A stretch of 64,000 bases of DNA from Microvirga subterranea (GTDB lineage: Bacteria; Pseudomonadota; Alphaproteobacteria; Rhizobiales; Beijerinckiaceae): positions 62,001 to 126,000 of the forward strand of contig NZ_QQBB01000007.1 in the NCBI RefSeq assembly GCF_003350535.1. The letters run 5' to 3'. This document shows, piece by piece, positions 52,093-60,258 of this stretch. Below the pieces are notes generated by a model, which was given only the letters and a program-made list of their open reading frames with translations, was not told the DNA's origin and did no database searches. The translations under genes and the position numbers were made by a program. Within the stretch, counting starts at the first letter, position 1. Each line of letters starts with the position of its first letter.

Positions 52093-53385
52093 CTACGGAA
52101 AGGTCAGCTTCCGGGCATGGGGCTGAACGGCGGATGCAGTCGGAAGGCGCTCTCTTCGATCTTGCAGGAACCGGCGAACGCTCGGATCAGGTTCCAGCCT
52201 GATCGCGCATGCATAGGCCTGATCGGCTGCGGCTGCCTGTCCGCAGCGGGCCAGGAGTTCTGCCCGGGCGGCCCAGTAAGGCTGGTACCTGGACAGGCGC
52301 GGATCGTTTTCGACGCCACACAGGACGGACAATCCTTCCTCGGGGCTTCGGGCTTCAGCAATCACCATTGCCCGGTTGATGGCCACGACGGGCGAGCCGG
52401 TGATCGTCAGGAGCGCGTCGTACAGCGTTGCCAGCACCGTCCAGTCGGGAGGCCGGCCGAACCGCCGGATCGCATGGGCGGATTGCACGGCGCCTTCGAG
52501 CTGGTAGCGGCCGATGCGCCCCATGTGGCTTGCCCCGAGCAGGATGTCCTCGGCCTCGCCGATGAGCATGGCGTCCCACTTGGACGGGTCCTGGTCATCC
52601 AGGGGAACATAGCCACCCTGGTGATCGCGCCGCGCGCACCGACGCGCCTCGAGATGAAGCATGAGGGCGAGAAGGCCAAGCACCTCGGGTTCGCCCGGCA
52701 GAAGCCTCGCGACCAGCCGGCCAAGCCAGAGCGCCTCGTGGGCGAGTTCGCGTCGGCGCTGCTCCGTTCCGGCTGGATCGGACCACCCTTCCGTGAAGGC
52801 CGCATAGATCGCCTCCAGCACGGCATCGAGCCGCTCGGGCATTTCCGCGCGCTCCGGTAGCCTGAAGGCAATCCCGGCTTGCTTGATCTTGGTCTTGGCC
52901 CGGACCAGGCGTTGCCCCATCGTGACCGGGGAGACCAGGTAACAGCCCGCGATGGTGGCGGCATCGAAGCCGAGGACCGTCTGAAGGATCAGGGGGCTGC
53001 GGATCTGGCGGTCGATGGCCGGATGGGCGCAGGCGAACATCAGCCGCAGGCGCTCGTCGGGGATGTCCGAGCCGTCCCCAGCCTCCCGTAACTCATCCGC
53101 GAGCAGCTTGAGGTGATCGGCTGCGCCCGCTCGGGTCTCCCTCTGCCGTGCCGTGTCGATCATCCGCCGGCGGGCGACCGTCAGGAGCCATCCCTCCGGG
53201 TTGGCCGGGATGCCGTCGGCATCCCACTGGGCGAGAGCGGCCGCGAAGGCTTCGGACAAGGCGTCCTCGGCCCCCGCGATGTCCCGGGTCCGCGCGGAGA
53301 GATAGGCGACCAGCTTGCCATAGGAGTGCCGGGCAACCTGTTCGGCCGCCTCTCCGGCCTGCCGATCGCGTCTGGTCGCACCCAT
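52093..53385 (-). CDS. ECF-type RNA polymerase sigma factor with C-terminal DUF6596/SnoaL-like extension (YCII-linked class)
   Basis: 430 residues. Sigma region 2 includes YGKLVAYLSARTRDIAGAEDAL and EGWLLTVARRRMIDTARQR; region 4 includes LQTVLGFDAATIAGCYLVSP and QRLVRAKTKIKQAG. A long C-terminal helical extension follows (GEPEVLGLLALMLHLEARR, ...ATLYDALLTITGSPVVAINRA), typical of the ECF class found next to YCII/DGPF proteins (ECF41/42-like). The YCII gene lies immediately upstream and ends 5 bp before this ATG. A TTG at 53397 would extend it by four codons across the YCII stop. Confidence 0.92.
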   Translation of the reverse strand: MGATRRDRQAGEAAEQVARHSYGKLVAYLSARTRDIAGAEDALSEAFAAALAQWDADGIPANPEGWLLTVARRRMIDTARQRETRAGAADHLKLLADELREAGDGSDIPDERLRLMFACAHPAIDRQIRSPLILQTVLGFDAATIAGCYLVSPVTMGQRLVRAKTKIKQAGIAFRLPERAEMPERLDAVLEAIYAAFTEGWSDPAGTEQRRRELAHEALWLGRLVARLLPGEPEVLGLLALMLHLEARRCARRDHQGGYVPLDDQDPSKWDAMLIGEAEDILLGASHMGRIGRYQLEGAVQSAHAIRRFGRPPDWTVLATLYDALLTITGSPVVAINRAMVIAEARSPEEGLSVLCGVENDPRLSRYQPYWAARAELLARCGQAAAADQAYACAIRLEPDPSVRRFLQDRRERLPTASAVQPHARKLTFP

Positions 53386-53389
53386 ATCG

Positions 53390-53731
53390 TCAGACAACCC
53401 ACATCGGACGGACCTCGACGGCACCCTGTCCCACGGCAGGGCATCGCGCCGCCCACTGGAGGGCTGCGTCGAGGTCGGGAACGTCAATGATGTAAAAGCC
53501 GCCGAACTGCTCCTTCGTGTCGGCATAGGGCCCGTCGAGAATCTCGGGGGCTCCATCGCCGGCCCGCAGGGTGCTGGCCGTCGACGACGGCTGGAGGCGG
53601 TCGCCGCCCACGAAGACGCCGGCTGCCTTCAGGGCGTCCGCGTACGCAATATATGAGCCAGAGTGGGCGCCACTGGTTTGGCCGGGAGCGAAGGCCGCTT
53701 CGTCGCGATAGATCATGAGCATGTACTTCAA
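53390..53731 (-). CDS. YCII-related (DGPF) domain protein
   Basis: 113 residues. MKYMLMIYRDEAAF and the DGPYADTKEQFGGFYIIDVP segment are the family hallmarks, with the ferredoxin-like fold. Its partner is the ECF sigma factor downstream, with which it is always linked; the YCII protein is presumed to set or sense the sigma activity, but the mechanism is not known. ATG 53731 has AGGAGAACAGCC upstream. Confidence 0.93.
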   Translation of the reverse strand: MKYMLMIYRDEAAFAPGQTSGAHSGSYIAYADALKAAGVFVGGDRLQPSSTASTLRAGDGAPEILDGPYADTKEQFGGFYIIDVPDLDAALQWAARCPAVGQGAVEVRPMWVV

Positions 53732-54075
53732 GGCTGTTCTCCTGATGTGGACAGCCCGGACTGGGCTGCCACACCAAAGTCGATTGAACCCGGGCCAATT
53801 CGACAGCAGCCTTCATCAGTGTCTGGTTTTCGGCACGGTCGCAAGCTGACAGGCTCCGGGAGACCGCCGGGACAGCGATGGCGCGAGCGATTAGCGTCCC
53901 CGAACTTCGAGCAAATGGCTGCTTTTGGCACTCCTGAGACGTAGGCGTTCGGTCCGCTTCGACACTCGAGTGCCGACGTTCGTCGGGAAGGCCGGAACGG
54001 GAAAGATTGGCCCTGAGCGGTCGTTGCGCGAACGGGGAACAGGTGAATGATGTAGTTTTCGGCGCTCGGGAACGT
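53732..54075. other. divergent intergenic region between YCII and metallophosphoesterase
   Basis: 344 bp with no supported gene. It must carry the promoter for the YCII-sigma pair and that of the metallophosphoesterase. I could not pick a clear -35/-10; ECF sigma factors of this class usually read their own promoter. Confidence 0.45.
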
Positions 54076-55467
54076 ATGCTGGTTCCCATCAACAGGATGC
54101 CGCCATCTATGCCAGCCGATCGAATTCCGGCGCTTCTGCCGCGGACGCCAGGGCACCACTTTGTCCTCTACGGCGATACCTGTTCCGGTGTCCCGGGAGC
54201 ACTCCACGAGACAACCTTTGCATCGGTCAATGCGGTTATCCGGCGTCTTTCGCCGCAGCCCGAGTTCATTCTGTTTCCCGGGGACGAGATCATCGGCCTG
54301 ACCCCTGATGCCGATGCGCTGCGCGCCCAGTGGCGGCACTGGCTTGATCACGAGATGGCGTGGCTCGACCGGCAGACGATTCCGCTCTGGCACACCACCG
54401 GCAACCACACGACTTATGACGTCTTCAGCGAGGACGTCTTCCGCGAGGTTCTCGACCTGCCTCGCAATGGGCCACCCGGCCAGGAGGGGCTGTCCTATTG
54501 GGTGCGCCGGGGCGACCTGCTGCTGGTGTTCGTCCATACCCTCTGGACCGGTCTCGGAGGCGAAGGGCATGTCGAGACCGCTTGGTTGGAACACGTGCTT
54601 CGTGAGCACGCCGACGCCCGGCACAAGCTCGTTCTGGGCCATCACCCCGTCCATCCCGTCAATGGCTTCTCCGGTCCCTACCAACGCGAGATCGGGCCCG
54701 AGCATGCCAGCCGCTTTTGGGGACTCCTCGTCGAGGCAGGCGTGCTCGCCTACCTGTGCAGCCATATCCTGGCTTTCGATGTGCAGGTGCATCGGGGTGT
54801 CCTCCAGATCTGCACCGCCGGGGCGGGGACGGCCCACCGGATGCCGGAGGGGGTCGAGTATCTTCACTGCGTCCAGGCAGCTCTCGACGATCAAGGACTG
54901 CGCTATCAGGTTCTCGACACGGAGGGGCGGGCGCGTGAGAGGCTGACATGGCCGATGAACCCGCTTTCGCCCGGGACCTGGATGGAGCTTTCCGTCGGAG
55001 AGGCCGCAGCGCCTTTCACCGGCCCTCTGGGAGAGGGATGTCGCATCGAGTTCCGCTTTCAGGGGCGGACCGTGGCCGAAGCAGCCGGAGCCGCTCAAAC
55101 CCTGTTCACGGCGTTCTCACGCGGAAGTCTCGCACCGCTCTGGATCGGCCTGCGGGGGCCGCGGCAGACCCTGACCTTGATCTTCGGGCGCGAGCCCGGG
55201 CGCAGCCCGCACTACTGGGTAGGACCGGATCTTCCGGAGGGGCAGGACTTCGACCTGCACCTCGCGATCCATCCTGACATGGGGCCGGGTGGCGTTCTGT
55301 ATCGCCTGGCCGAAGAGACGCGATGGTCGTCATTTGCGGCCGCTTCGGCGACGGGACTTGCTGCGTTGCATTGGCCCGGGCAATGGAGCATTGGACATGG
55401 CCAGCATGGCTGCGGTGACCGGCGCTTCCTGGGGAACGCGCTTAAAGTGATCTTTGCTGTCGGCTGA
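54076..55467 (+). CDS. metallophosphoesterase family protein
   Basis: 463 residues. The calcineurin-like metal-site motifs are FVLYGDTCSG, FILFPGDEII, TTGNHTTYD and VLGHHPVHPVNG in the N-terminal 220 residues, then SHILAFDVQVHRG. A C-terminal beta-rich part of about 190 residues (EFRFQGRTVAEAAG onward) has no family I recognise. It has no signal peptide. The start is ATG 54076 (MLVPINRMPP); later ATGs at 54097 and 54109 are possible. Confidence 0.82.
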   Translation: MLVPINRMPPSMPADRIPALLPRTPGHHFVLYGDTCSGVPGALHETTFASVNAVIRRLSPQPEFILFPGDEIIGLTPDADALRAQWRHWLDHEMAWLDRQTIPLWHTTGNHTTYDVFSEDVFREVLDLPRNGPPGQEGLSYWVRRGDLLLVFVHTLWTGLGGEGHVETAWLEHVLREHADARHKLVLGHHPVHPVNGFSGPYQREIGPEHASRFWGLLVEAGVLAYLCSHILAFDVQVHRGVLQICTAGAGTAHRMPEGVEYLHCVQAALDDQGLRYQVLDTEGRARERLTWPMNPLSPGTWMELSVGEAAAPFTGPLGEGCRIEFRFQGRTVAEAAGAAQTLFTAFSRGSLAPLWIGLRGPRQTLTLIFGREPGRSPHYWVGPDLPEGQDFDLHLAIHPDMGPGGVLYRLAEETRWSSFAAASATGLAALHWPGQWSIGHGQHGCGDRRFLGNALKVIFAVG

Positions 55468-55512
55468 AAGGTTTGCCGCAAGGTCCTTCATCGTTGCAAC
55501 TCAGGGGAAATC

Positions 55513-56316
55513 ATGTGCTCCAACATGGCAGAGGAGGTGGCAGCCATCATGCGCGAGGCGGCCACCATGGCCATCCTACCCCGCTTTCAGAAGCTCGCGG
55601 CCAACGAGGTCGAGGAGAAGACGCCTGGCGAGGTCGTGACCGCTGCTGACCGAGACGCCGAGCAACTGATTAACCCTCGACTGGCTAAGCTGCTTGCCGG
55701 CTCGCGGGCTGTCGGCGAGGAGGCAGCGGCAGCCAATCCCGCGTTGATGGACCGGCTTGATGAGGGACGCGTGTGGTTGGTTGATCCGCTTGATGGCACC
55801 TCCAACTTCGTGGCTGGATTGCCGACCTTCTCGGTGATGGTGGCGCTGCTCGAAAACGGGCAGACCCTCGCCTCGTGGCTGCTTGAGCCGGTCAGCGGCC
55901 GGCTGTGCATCGCGGTCCGCGGCGAGGGGGCCTTCATTGATGGCGTCCGGACGTGGGCGCCGACGATGTCTCTGTCCGCCCCTGATTGCCGGGGATCCGT
56001 CCTGACCCGGTTCCTGCCCGATGACCTGAAGCAGCAGGTCGCAGCGCGGTCGCATATGGTTGCAGAGGTGAGGCCCGGCGCCAAATGTGCGGGCGTTGAC
56101 TACCCATCCATCATCGAGGGAACCCAGGATTTCCTGATGTTCTGGCGCCTTCTGCCCTGGGATCATGCCGCCGGCGCGCTCCTCGTCAGAGAGGCCGGCG
56201 GCCATGTGGCTCATCTGGATGCTTCGGAGTACAAACCATCCGATAGGCGTCCAGGCCTGCTGGTGGGTTCAAACAGGGATGTTTGGGAGAATGTGAAGGC
56301 AGCCCTTTCACCATAA
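55513..56316 (+). CDS. inositol monophosphatase family protein
   Basis: 267 residues. Family motifs are GEEAAAANP (first metal Glu), WLVDPLDGTSNFVAG (two Asp) and WDHAAGALLVREAGG (third Asp), which fit SuhB/IMPase-type phosphatases acting on myo-inositol phosphate or similar sugars. It is diverged from the HisN-like enzyme at 306-1088. It has its own start, 45 bp after the metallophosphoesterase stop, with AGGGGAAA upstream. Confidence 0.9.
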   Translation: MCSNMAEEVAAIMREAATMAILPRFQKLAANEVEEKTPGEVVTAADRDAEQLINPRLAKLLAGSRAVGEEAAAANPALMDRLDEGRVWLVDPLDGTSNFVAGLPTFSVMVALLENGQTLASWLLEPVSGRLCIAVRGEGAFIDGVRTWAPTMSLSAPDCRGSVLTRFLPDDLKQQVAARSHMVAEVRPGAKCAGVDYPSIIEGTQDFLMFWRLLPWDHAAGALLVREAGGHVAHLDASEYKPSDRRPGLLVGSNRDVWENVKAALSP

Positions 56317-56505
56317 TGCCACGCGCCACTCCTCTTGATTTCGCGTGATCCGAGCCCGTGACTTGTTCTTTGACGACATCACGGACCTGCTCAGTCCACG
56401 GTCAGTAAGATCTGGCATTAAGGTCGTCTCCTGGCACGTTCCGGAAGTACAGCGAACGTCCGCTTCAGAGCCGCTTACAGTCGCTTATGCACATGGCTTA
56501 GCTGA

Positions 56506-58284
56506 TCAGCGTTTAACCTCGGAAGGGTCTTGCCCCGGGCGCCCGTACGCCACCTCAAACGCGCGTTCCTCCCACGCGTCCCGAACCTTCCGGCTGGCCT
56601 CGATCGCCCGGGTGACATCCTCGAACCAAGCGGCCTCTACTGCCTTGAACGGGTTGTCCTCAGGAAGGGGCCGGCGCCGCTCGCCGACGGGAGAGGCAAG
56701 GGCTTCGACGGCCTTCATCCAGGGACTGACGGACGCGGAAAACATGAGGCGGCTCACCCGCATAGGATGCATCCACTCTAGGGCCGCCGCGGACCACGGC
56801 GTTACCGCCGCCTGAACCCAAGGGCTGACGAAGGTCCGATAGGCCTGCTCATTGGCCTCGGAGATTTCCCGGACGCGCTCGAAGGAGGTCCGTGGGTAGT
56901 CGAAGCGCAGATCCTCGACGCGCCGCTCCTCGAACGTGATCTCCGCCGGCCCGGCGATCCTCATCTCGTAGAGGCCGGGTGCCAACGCTTCGATCCTCGG
57001 CAGGCCCTCCAGGATCGCGCGGTGCTCCAGGTTGGCCACCTTGGCTGACACGAAGATGCCGAGATGCCCGACGTGCGGGTTGGTGAGATAGACGATCCGC
57101 TGCCCGGCCTGCTTGAGGTCCTCGGTGGAGGCATACACCGCCGGGATCCAGCCCAATGCCTGATGAGGAGGGGTGATGTTGTCGCCGTAGGAGGCGAAGA
57201 TCACCAGCGGGTTCCTGATCCGCCGCAGGTCGACATGGCATCCGGGGCAGACCTGCACGAGTCCCTGTTCGAGGCGGTTGCCCACGAACAGGTTCTCGAC
57301 GATGGCAACGATCTCCTCCCGTGCCAGGAAGTAAAAGCCGTTCCACCAGCGCTCGAACTCCAGGAACCGCTCGCGCTCGCTCTCGATGTGGGCGAACAGG
57401 TTGGCGTACTTCTCCCAGACGGCTTCCGGCTTGAGGTTCTCGAAGTTCTGCACGAGCCAGGCGCCATCGAAGCGCCCTTGGCCGAGGTCGGCGAGCAGGT
57501 GGACGAGCCAGGCGCCGCCGACGAAGCCACCCGCGATCCGCATCGGGTTGATGCCGGATTCCCCGGCCCAGTACGACAGGGGCGAGCCGTTGAGGACGGC
57601 CGGCCCGACCAGTCCGGCGCAGTCGGCGGCCAGGATCGTGATCGCCCATCCGGCCTGGCAGTTGCCGTACAGGATGGGCGCTCGGCTCCCGTGCTGGTTG
57701 GCGACCTCCTCGACGAAACGCCGGAGGGTGTGCAGTACATCGAGCAGGGTCTGTCCCGGGACGGGTTCGGGTGCGAACGCCACGAAGTAGACAGGATGCC
57801 CAGCGCGGAGCGCCAAGCCAACCTCGGAGTCGCGCTTGAAGCCGCCGATGCCCGGCCCGTGCCCGGCGCGCGGGTCGAAGACCATGACCGGGGGCTTCGC
57901 CTCATCGAGGCAGTCGCTCAGGCAGTCACCGTCGACGCGGGTGATCCGCAGGAGGGAGTAGTTGGTCGGGCGCTCGAAGCGGCGCGCGTCGAGGATGACC
58001 TCGTAGTCGAAGTCGAGGAGGGGCGGCTTACCGGCCCGCTCGTGCGCCAGCATGTTGTCGGCCCGCTGTCGCAGCGTGTCCCAGAACAGGAGCGAGCGCT
58101 CGGTGACGTCCCGGGCATATGCCGCCAGGTCCCCGAAAGCAGCCCAGGGATCAGCCGGATCGGTCGCTGCTTCGGACGGAACGCGCTCCTCGGCCCCGGC
58201 CTGGAGTCCGCTCACGACCTGAAGCCGTGCCCGGCGCCTCCCCGTGGCCGAGGGCGCGGTCGATTCGGGGTGGGTGGACGCCAT
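56506..58284 (-). CDS. DUF3141 family alpha/beta-hydrolase-like protein
   Basis: 592 residues. An N-terminal helical part (about 1-110) is followed by an alpha/beta hydrolase region with PPVMVFDPRAGHGPGIGGFK and the nucleophile elbow ILYGNCQAGWA, where the nucleophile is Cys as in PHA synthases (GYCLGG). NPHVGHLGIFVSAKVA carries a likely His. DUF3141 is close to PhaC-type enzymes but its reaction is unknown. The start is ATG 58284, with AGGAGAGCG upstream. A perfect FNR/FixK site lies 49-62 bp before it, pointing to low-oxygen expression. Confidence 0.88.
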   Translation of the reverse strand: MASTHPESTAPSATGRRRARLQVVSGLQAGAEERVPSEAATDPADPWAAFGDLAAYARDVTERSLLFWDTLRQRADNMLAHERAGKPPLLDFDYEVILDARRFERPTNYSLLRITRVDGDCLSDCLDEAKPPVMVFDPRAGHGPGIGGFKRDSEVGLALRAGHPVYFVAFAPEPVPGQTLLDVLHTLRRFVEEVANQHGSRAPILYGNCQAGWAITILAADCAGLVGPAVLNGSPLSYWAGESGINPMRIAGGFVGGAWLVHLLADLGQGRFDGAWLVQNFENLKPEAVWEKYANLFAHIESERERFLEFERWWNGFYFLAREEIVAIVENLFVGNRLEQGLVQVCPGCHVDLRRIRNPLVIFASYGDNITPPHQALGWIPAVYASTEDLKQAGQRIVYLTNPHVGHLGIFVSAKVANLEHRAILEGLPRIEALAPGLYEMRIAGPAEITFEERRVEDLRFDYPRTSFERVREISEANEQAYRTFVSPWVQAAVTPWSAAALEWMHPMRVSRLMFSASVSPWMKAVEALASPVGERRRPLPEDNPFKAVEAAWFEDVTRAIEASRKVRDAWEERAFEVAYGRPGQDPSEVKR

Positions 58285-58332
58285 CACGCTCTCCTGTCCT
58301 CGAAGCCTTAGTCGCCCTGCGGCCGGAAGCCC

Positions 58333-58346
58333 TTGATCGGGATCAA
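58333..58346 (-). promoter_or_regulatory. perfect FNR/FixK/Anr site before DUF3141
   Basis: TTGAT-CGGG-ATCAA is a full match to the palindrome bound by FNR, Anr and FixK proteins. It is centred about 55 bp upstream of the DUF3141 ATG, close to the usual -41 position from a short leader. It lies between DUF3141 and the end of the copper operon. Confidence 0.65.
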
Positions 58347-58362
58347 CAAGCGTAGCCGTGTG

Positions 58363-59337
58363 CTACTTTCCCTTCCGGATGCTGACGACGCTGATCTGGC
58401 CGTTCACGCGGTCGGCCTGGAACCGTATCCGGTCGCCGGCCTTCACGCCCTTGAGGATCGCGGGGTCCGGTGTCCGGAACACCATGGTCATCGCATCCAT
58501 GTCGAGGTTCGGGATCGGGCCATGGTTGATGGTGATCTTCCCGGCGCCCGTGTCCACCTTCTCGACCGTGCCGGACACGCTGGGGAGGTTCGCCGCGGCA
58601 GGCTGGGGCGCAGCCTGGGATGGAGCCGCTTGGGCTCGTTCGGTCTCGATCCCCACGACCGAGATCTGGCCGTTCACCCGGTCGGCTTGGAACTGCACCT
58701 TGTCCCCGGCCTTCACGCCCTGGAGGAGGGCAGGATCCTGGACGCGGAAGACCATGGTCATGGCGTCCATGTTCAGGTTCGGGATCGCGCCGTGATCGAT
58801 CGTGATCTTGCCGGCGCCCGTATCGACCTTCTCCACCGTGCCGGACACCATCGGGAGCTGGCTGGCGGAAGCCGATGCGGCGGGTTGTGCCGGAGCGGCC
58901 GCCTGGACCTGCGGGGCCGGCGTGCCGGTCCGGTCGAGCGGCCCGGACCCGTGCGGGGGCTGGTCCGCCTTGGCGCGGTAGTCCGCCTGACGGTTGCGGA
59001 CCTGCCACTCCTTCAATTCGGCGATCTGCTTCTGCTGCTCGTCGAGGATCCTCTGCGCCATTCGGCGGAGCTGCTCGTCGGCGCCGTGCTCCAGTTGCGT
59101 GCGGGCGAGGAAGATCAGGTCCTCGTGATGGGCGATGAGCAGCGCGGCGAAATCCTTGTCGGGATCACCGGCGAGCCTCATGTCCTTGAAGCGGTCGTCC
59201 ATGACCTCGCGGACGCGCTCGTAGGCGGCCGGAGCTCCCTTGGCGGGCTGGGCCTGCGCCAGACGATCAGGGACGATGATGGCCATGGCGGCTGACAGTG
59301 CCCCAATGGCGGTGAGGGTGACGGCAAAGCGTTTCAT
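58363..59337 (-). CDS. exported DUF305 - CusF - CusF fusion protein
   Basis: 324 residues with signal peptide (AVTLTAIGALSAAMAIIVP). Residues about 35-120 form a DUF305-type helical domain (LLIAHHEDLIFLARTQLEHG, ending QKQIAELKEWQVRN). A Pro/Ala linker leads to two CusF domains: VSGTVEKVDTGAGKITIDHG ... MDAMTMVFRVQDPALLQG, and the same pattern again near the end with MDAMTMVFRTPDPAILKG. The two copies are near-identical over about 65 residues, pointing to a recent tandem duplication. CusF is a periplasmic Cu(I)/Ag(I) chaperone. ATG 59337 starts MKRFAV. Confidence 0.9.
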   Translation of the reverse strand: MKRFAVTLTAIGALSAAMAIIVPDRLAQAQPAKGAPAAYERVREVMDDRFKDMRLAGDPDKDFAALLIAHHEDLIFLARTQLEHGADEQLRRMAQRILDEQQKQIAELKEWQVRNRQADYRAKADQPPHGSGPLDRTGTPAPQVQAAAPAQPAASASASQLPMVSGTVEKVDTGAGKITIDHGAIPNLNMDAMTMVFRVQDPALLQGVKAGDKVQFQADRVNGQISVVGIETERAQAAPSQAAPQPAAANLPSVSGTVEKVDTGAGKITINHGPIPNLDMDAMTMVFRTPDPAILKGVKAGDRIRFQADRVNGQISVVSIRKGK

Positions 59338-59399
59338 GGCGGTCGCTCGTATGCAGGAGGGGCCGCCCCATGGAGGCACTCCGCGGGGCGGCACGGGCC

Positions 59400-59690
59400 T
59401 TACGAGCCCTTCTTGATCGAGGTGACGGAGATCTGGCCGTTCACGCGGTCGGCGGTGAACTGCACCTTGTCGCCGGCCTTGATGCCCTTGAGCAGGTTCG
59501 GATCCTGGGCGCGGAACACCATGGTCATAGCCTCCATATCGAGGTTCTTGATCGGGCCGTGGTCGATGGTGATCTTGCCCTGGACGGTGTCGACCTTCTC
59601 GACCGTACCGGAGACGGTGGGCAGGCCCTGCGCCAAGGCGGCCGCGGAGAGGGCGAGGGTGGCAATCAGGCTGATGGCGATACGCTTCAT
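59400..59690 (-). CDS. CusF-like periplasmic copper chaperone
   Basis: 96 residues with signal peptide (RIAISLIATLALSAAALAQG). The CusF fold reads VSGTVEKVDTVQGKITIDHG, then LDMEAMTMVFRAQDPNLLKG and ends VTSIKKGS. The His of IDHG and the Met pair of MTM match the Cu(I) ligands of E. coli CusF. The Trp that caps the site in E. coli (NWPEMTM) is Met here (DMEAMTM). The same holds in both copies of the fusion downstream. ATG 59690 has CAGGAG upstream. Confidence 0.92.
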   Translation of the reverse strand: MKRIAISLIATLALSAAALAQGLPTVSGTVEKVDTVQGKITIDHGPIKNLDMEAMTMVFRAQDPNLLKGIKAGDKVQFTADRVNGQISVTSIKKGS

Positions 59691-59735
59691 GGAAAACTCC
59701 TGTTTCGGATCGTGGTGACGAGGGGATTGGTGCCG

Positions 59736-60227
59736 TCACTTGACGACGATGGTGCCGTGCATGCCGGACTCGTAGTGACCCGGGATCAGGCAGGCGAACT
59801 CGAAGGTGCCGGGCTTGGTGAAGCGCCAGACGATCTCGTTGGAGCCCTTCGAGGCGAGCCGCTTCCCGTTCGGGTCGTCGTGCTCCATGTCCGGGTTCTT
59901 CTCCATGGCGATCTTGTGCTTGGCGTTGCGTTCGACCGTGTCGAGCATGAACTCATGGTCGACCGAGCCATGGTTCCTGAGCACGAACCTCACCTGATCG
60001 CCGCGCCTGATCTCGACCTTGTTGGGCTCGAACAGCATCTTCGCGTCCTCGGTCTCCTTCATGGCGACCTCGATCGTGCGGGCGATGGGCTTCTTCGGAT
60101 CGCCCGGCTCACCTGTCGCGAAAGACTTGTGGCTGTGGCCGGCCTCGCCAGGCCCGGCAAGGACCAGCGTGGTCGAGAGTGCCAGCGCCGCCGCGGCGCC
60201 GACGAGGGTGGAAAGACGAACCATCAT
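59736..60227 (-). CDS. exported cupredoxin (plastocyanin/azurin-like)
   Basis: 163 residues with signal peptide (LVGAAAALALSTTLVLAGPG). The type-1 copper fold is clear: MLFEPNKVEIRRGDQVRFVL, shown as FEPNKVEIRRGDQVRF, then the first His ligand in SVDHEFMLD and the C-terminal Cys-His-Met loop CLIPGHYESGMHG. It acts as an electron or copper carrier in the periplasm, likely with the multicopper oxidase upstream. It is 31 bp after that gene. Confidence 0.93.
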   Translation of the reverse strand: MMVRLSTLVGAAAALALSTTLVLAGPGEAGHSHKSFATGEPGDPKKPIARTIEVAMKETEDAKMLFEPNKVEIRRGDQVRFVLRNHGSVDHEFMLDTVERNAKHKIAMEKNPDMEHDDPNGKRLASKGSNEIVWRFTKPGTFEFACLIPGHYESGMHGTIVVK

Positions 60228-60258
60228 TGAGTGCTCCTTACTGTCGTTCCGATCGTGA

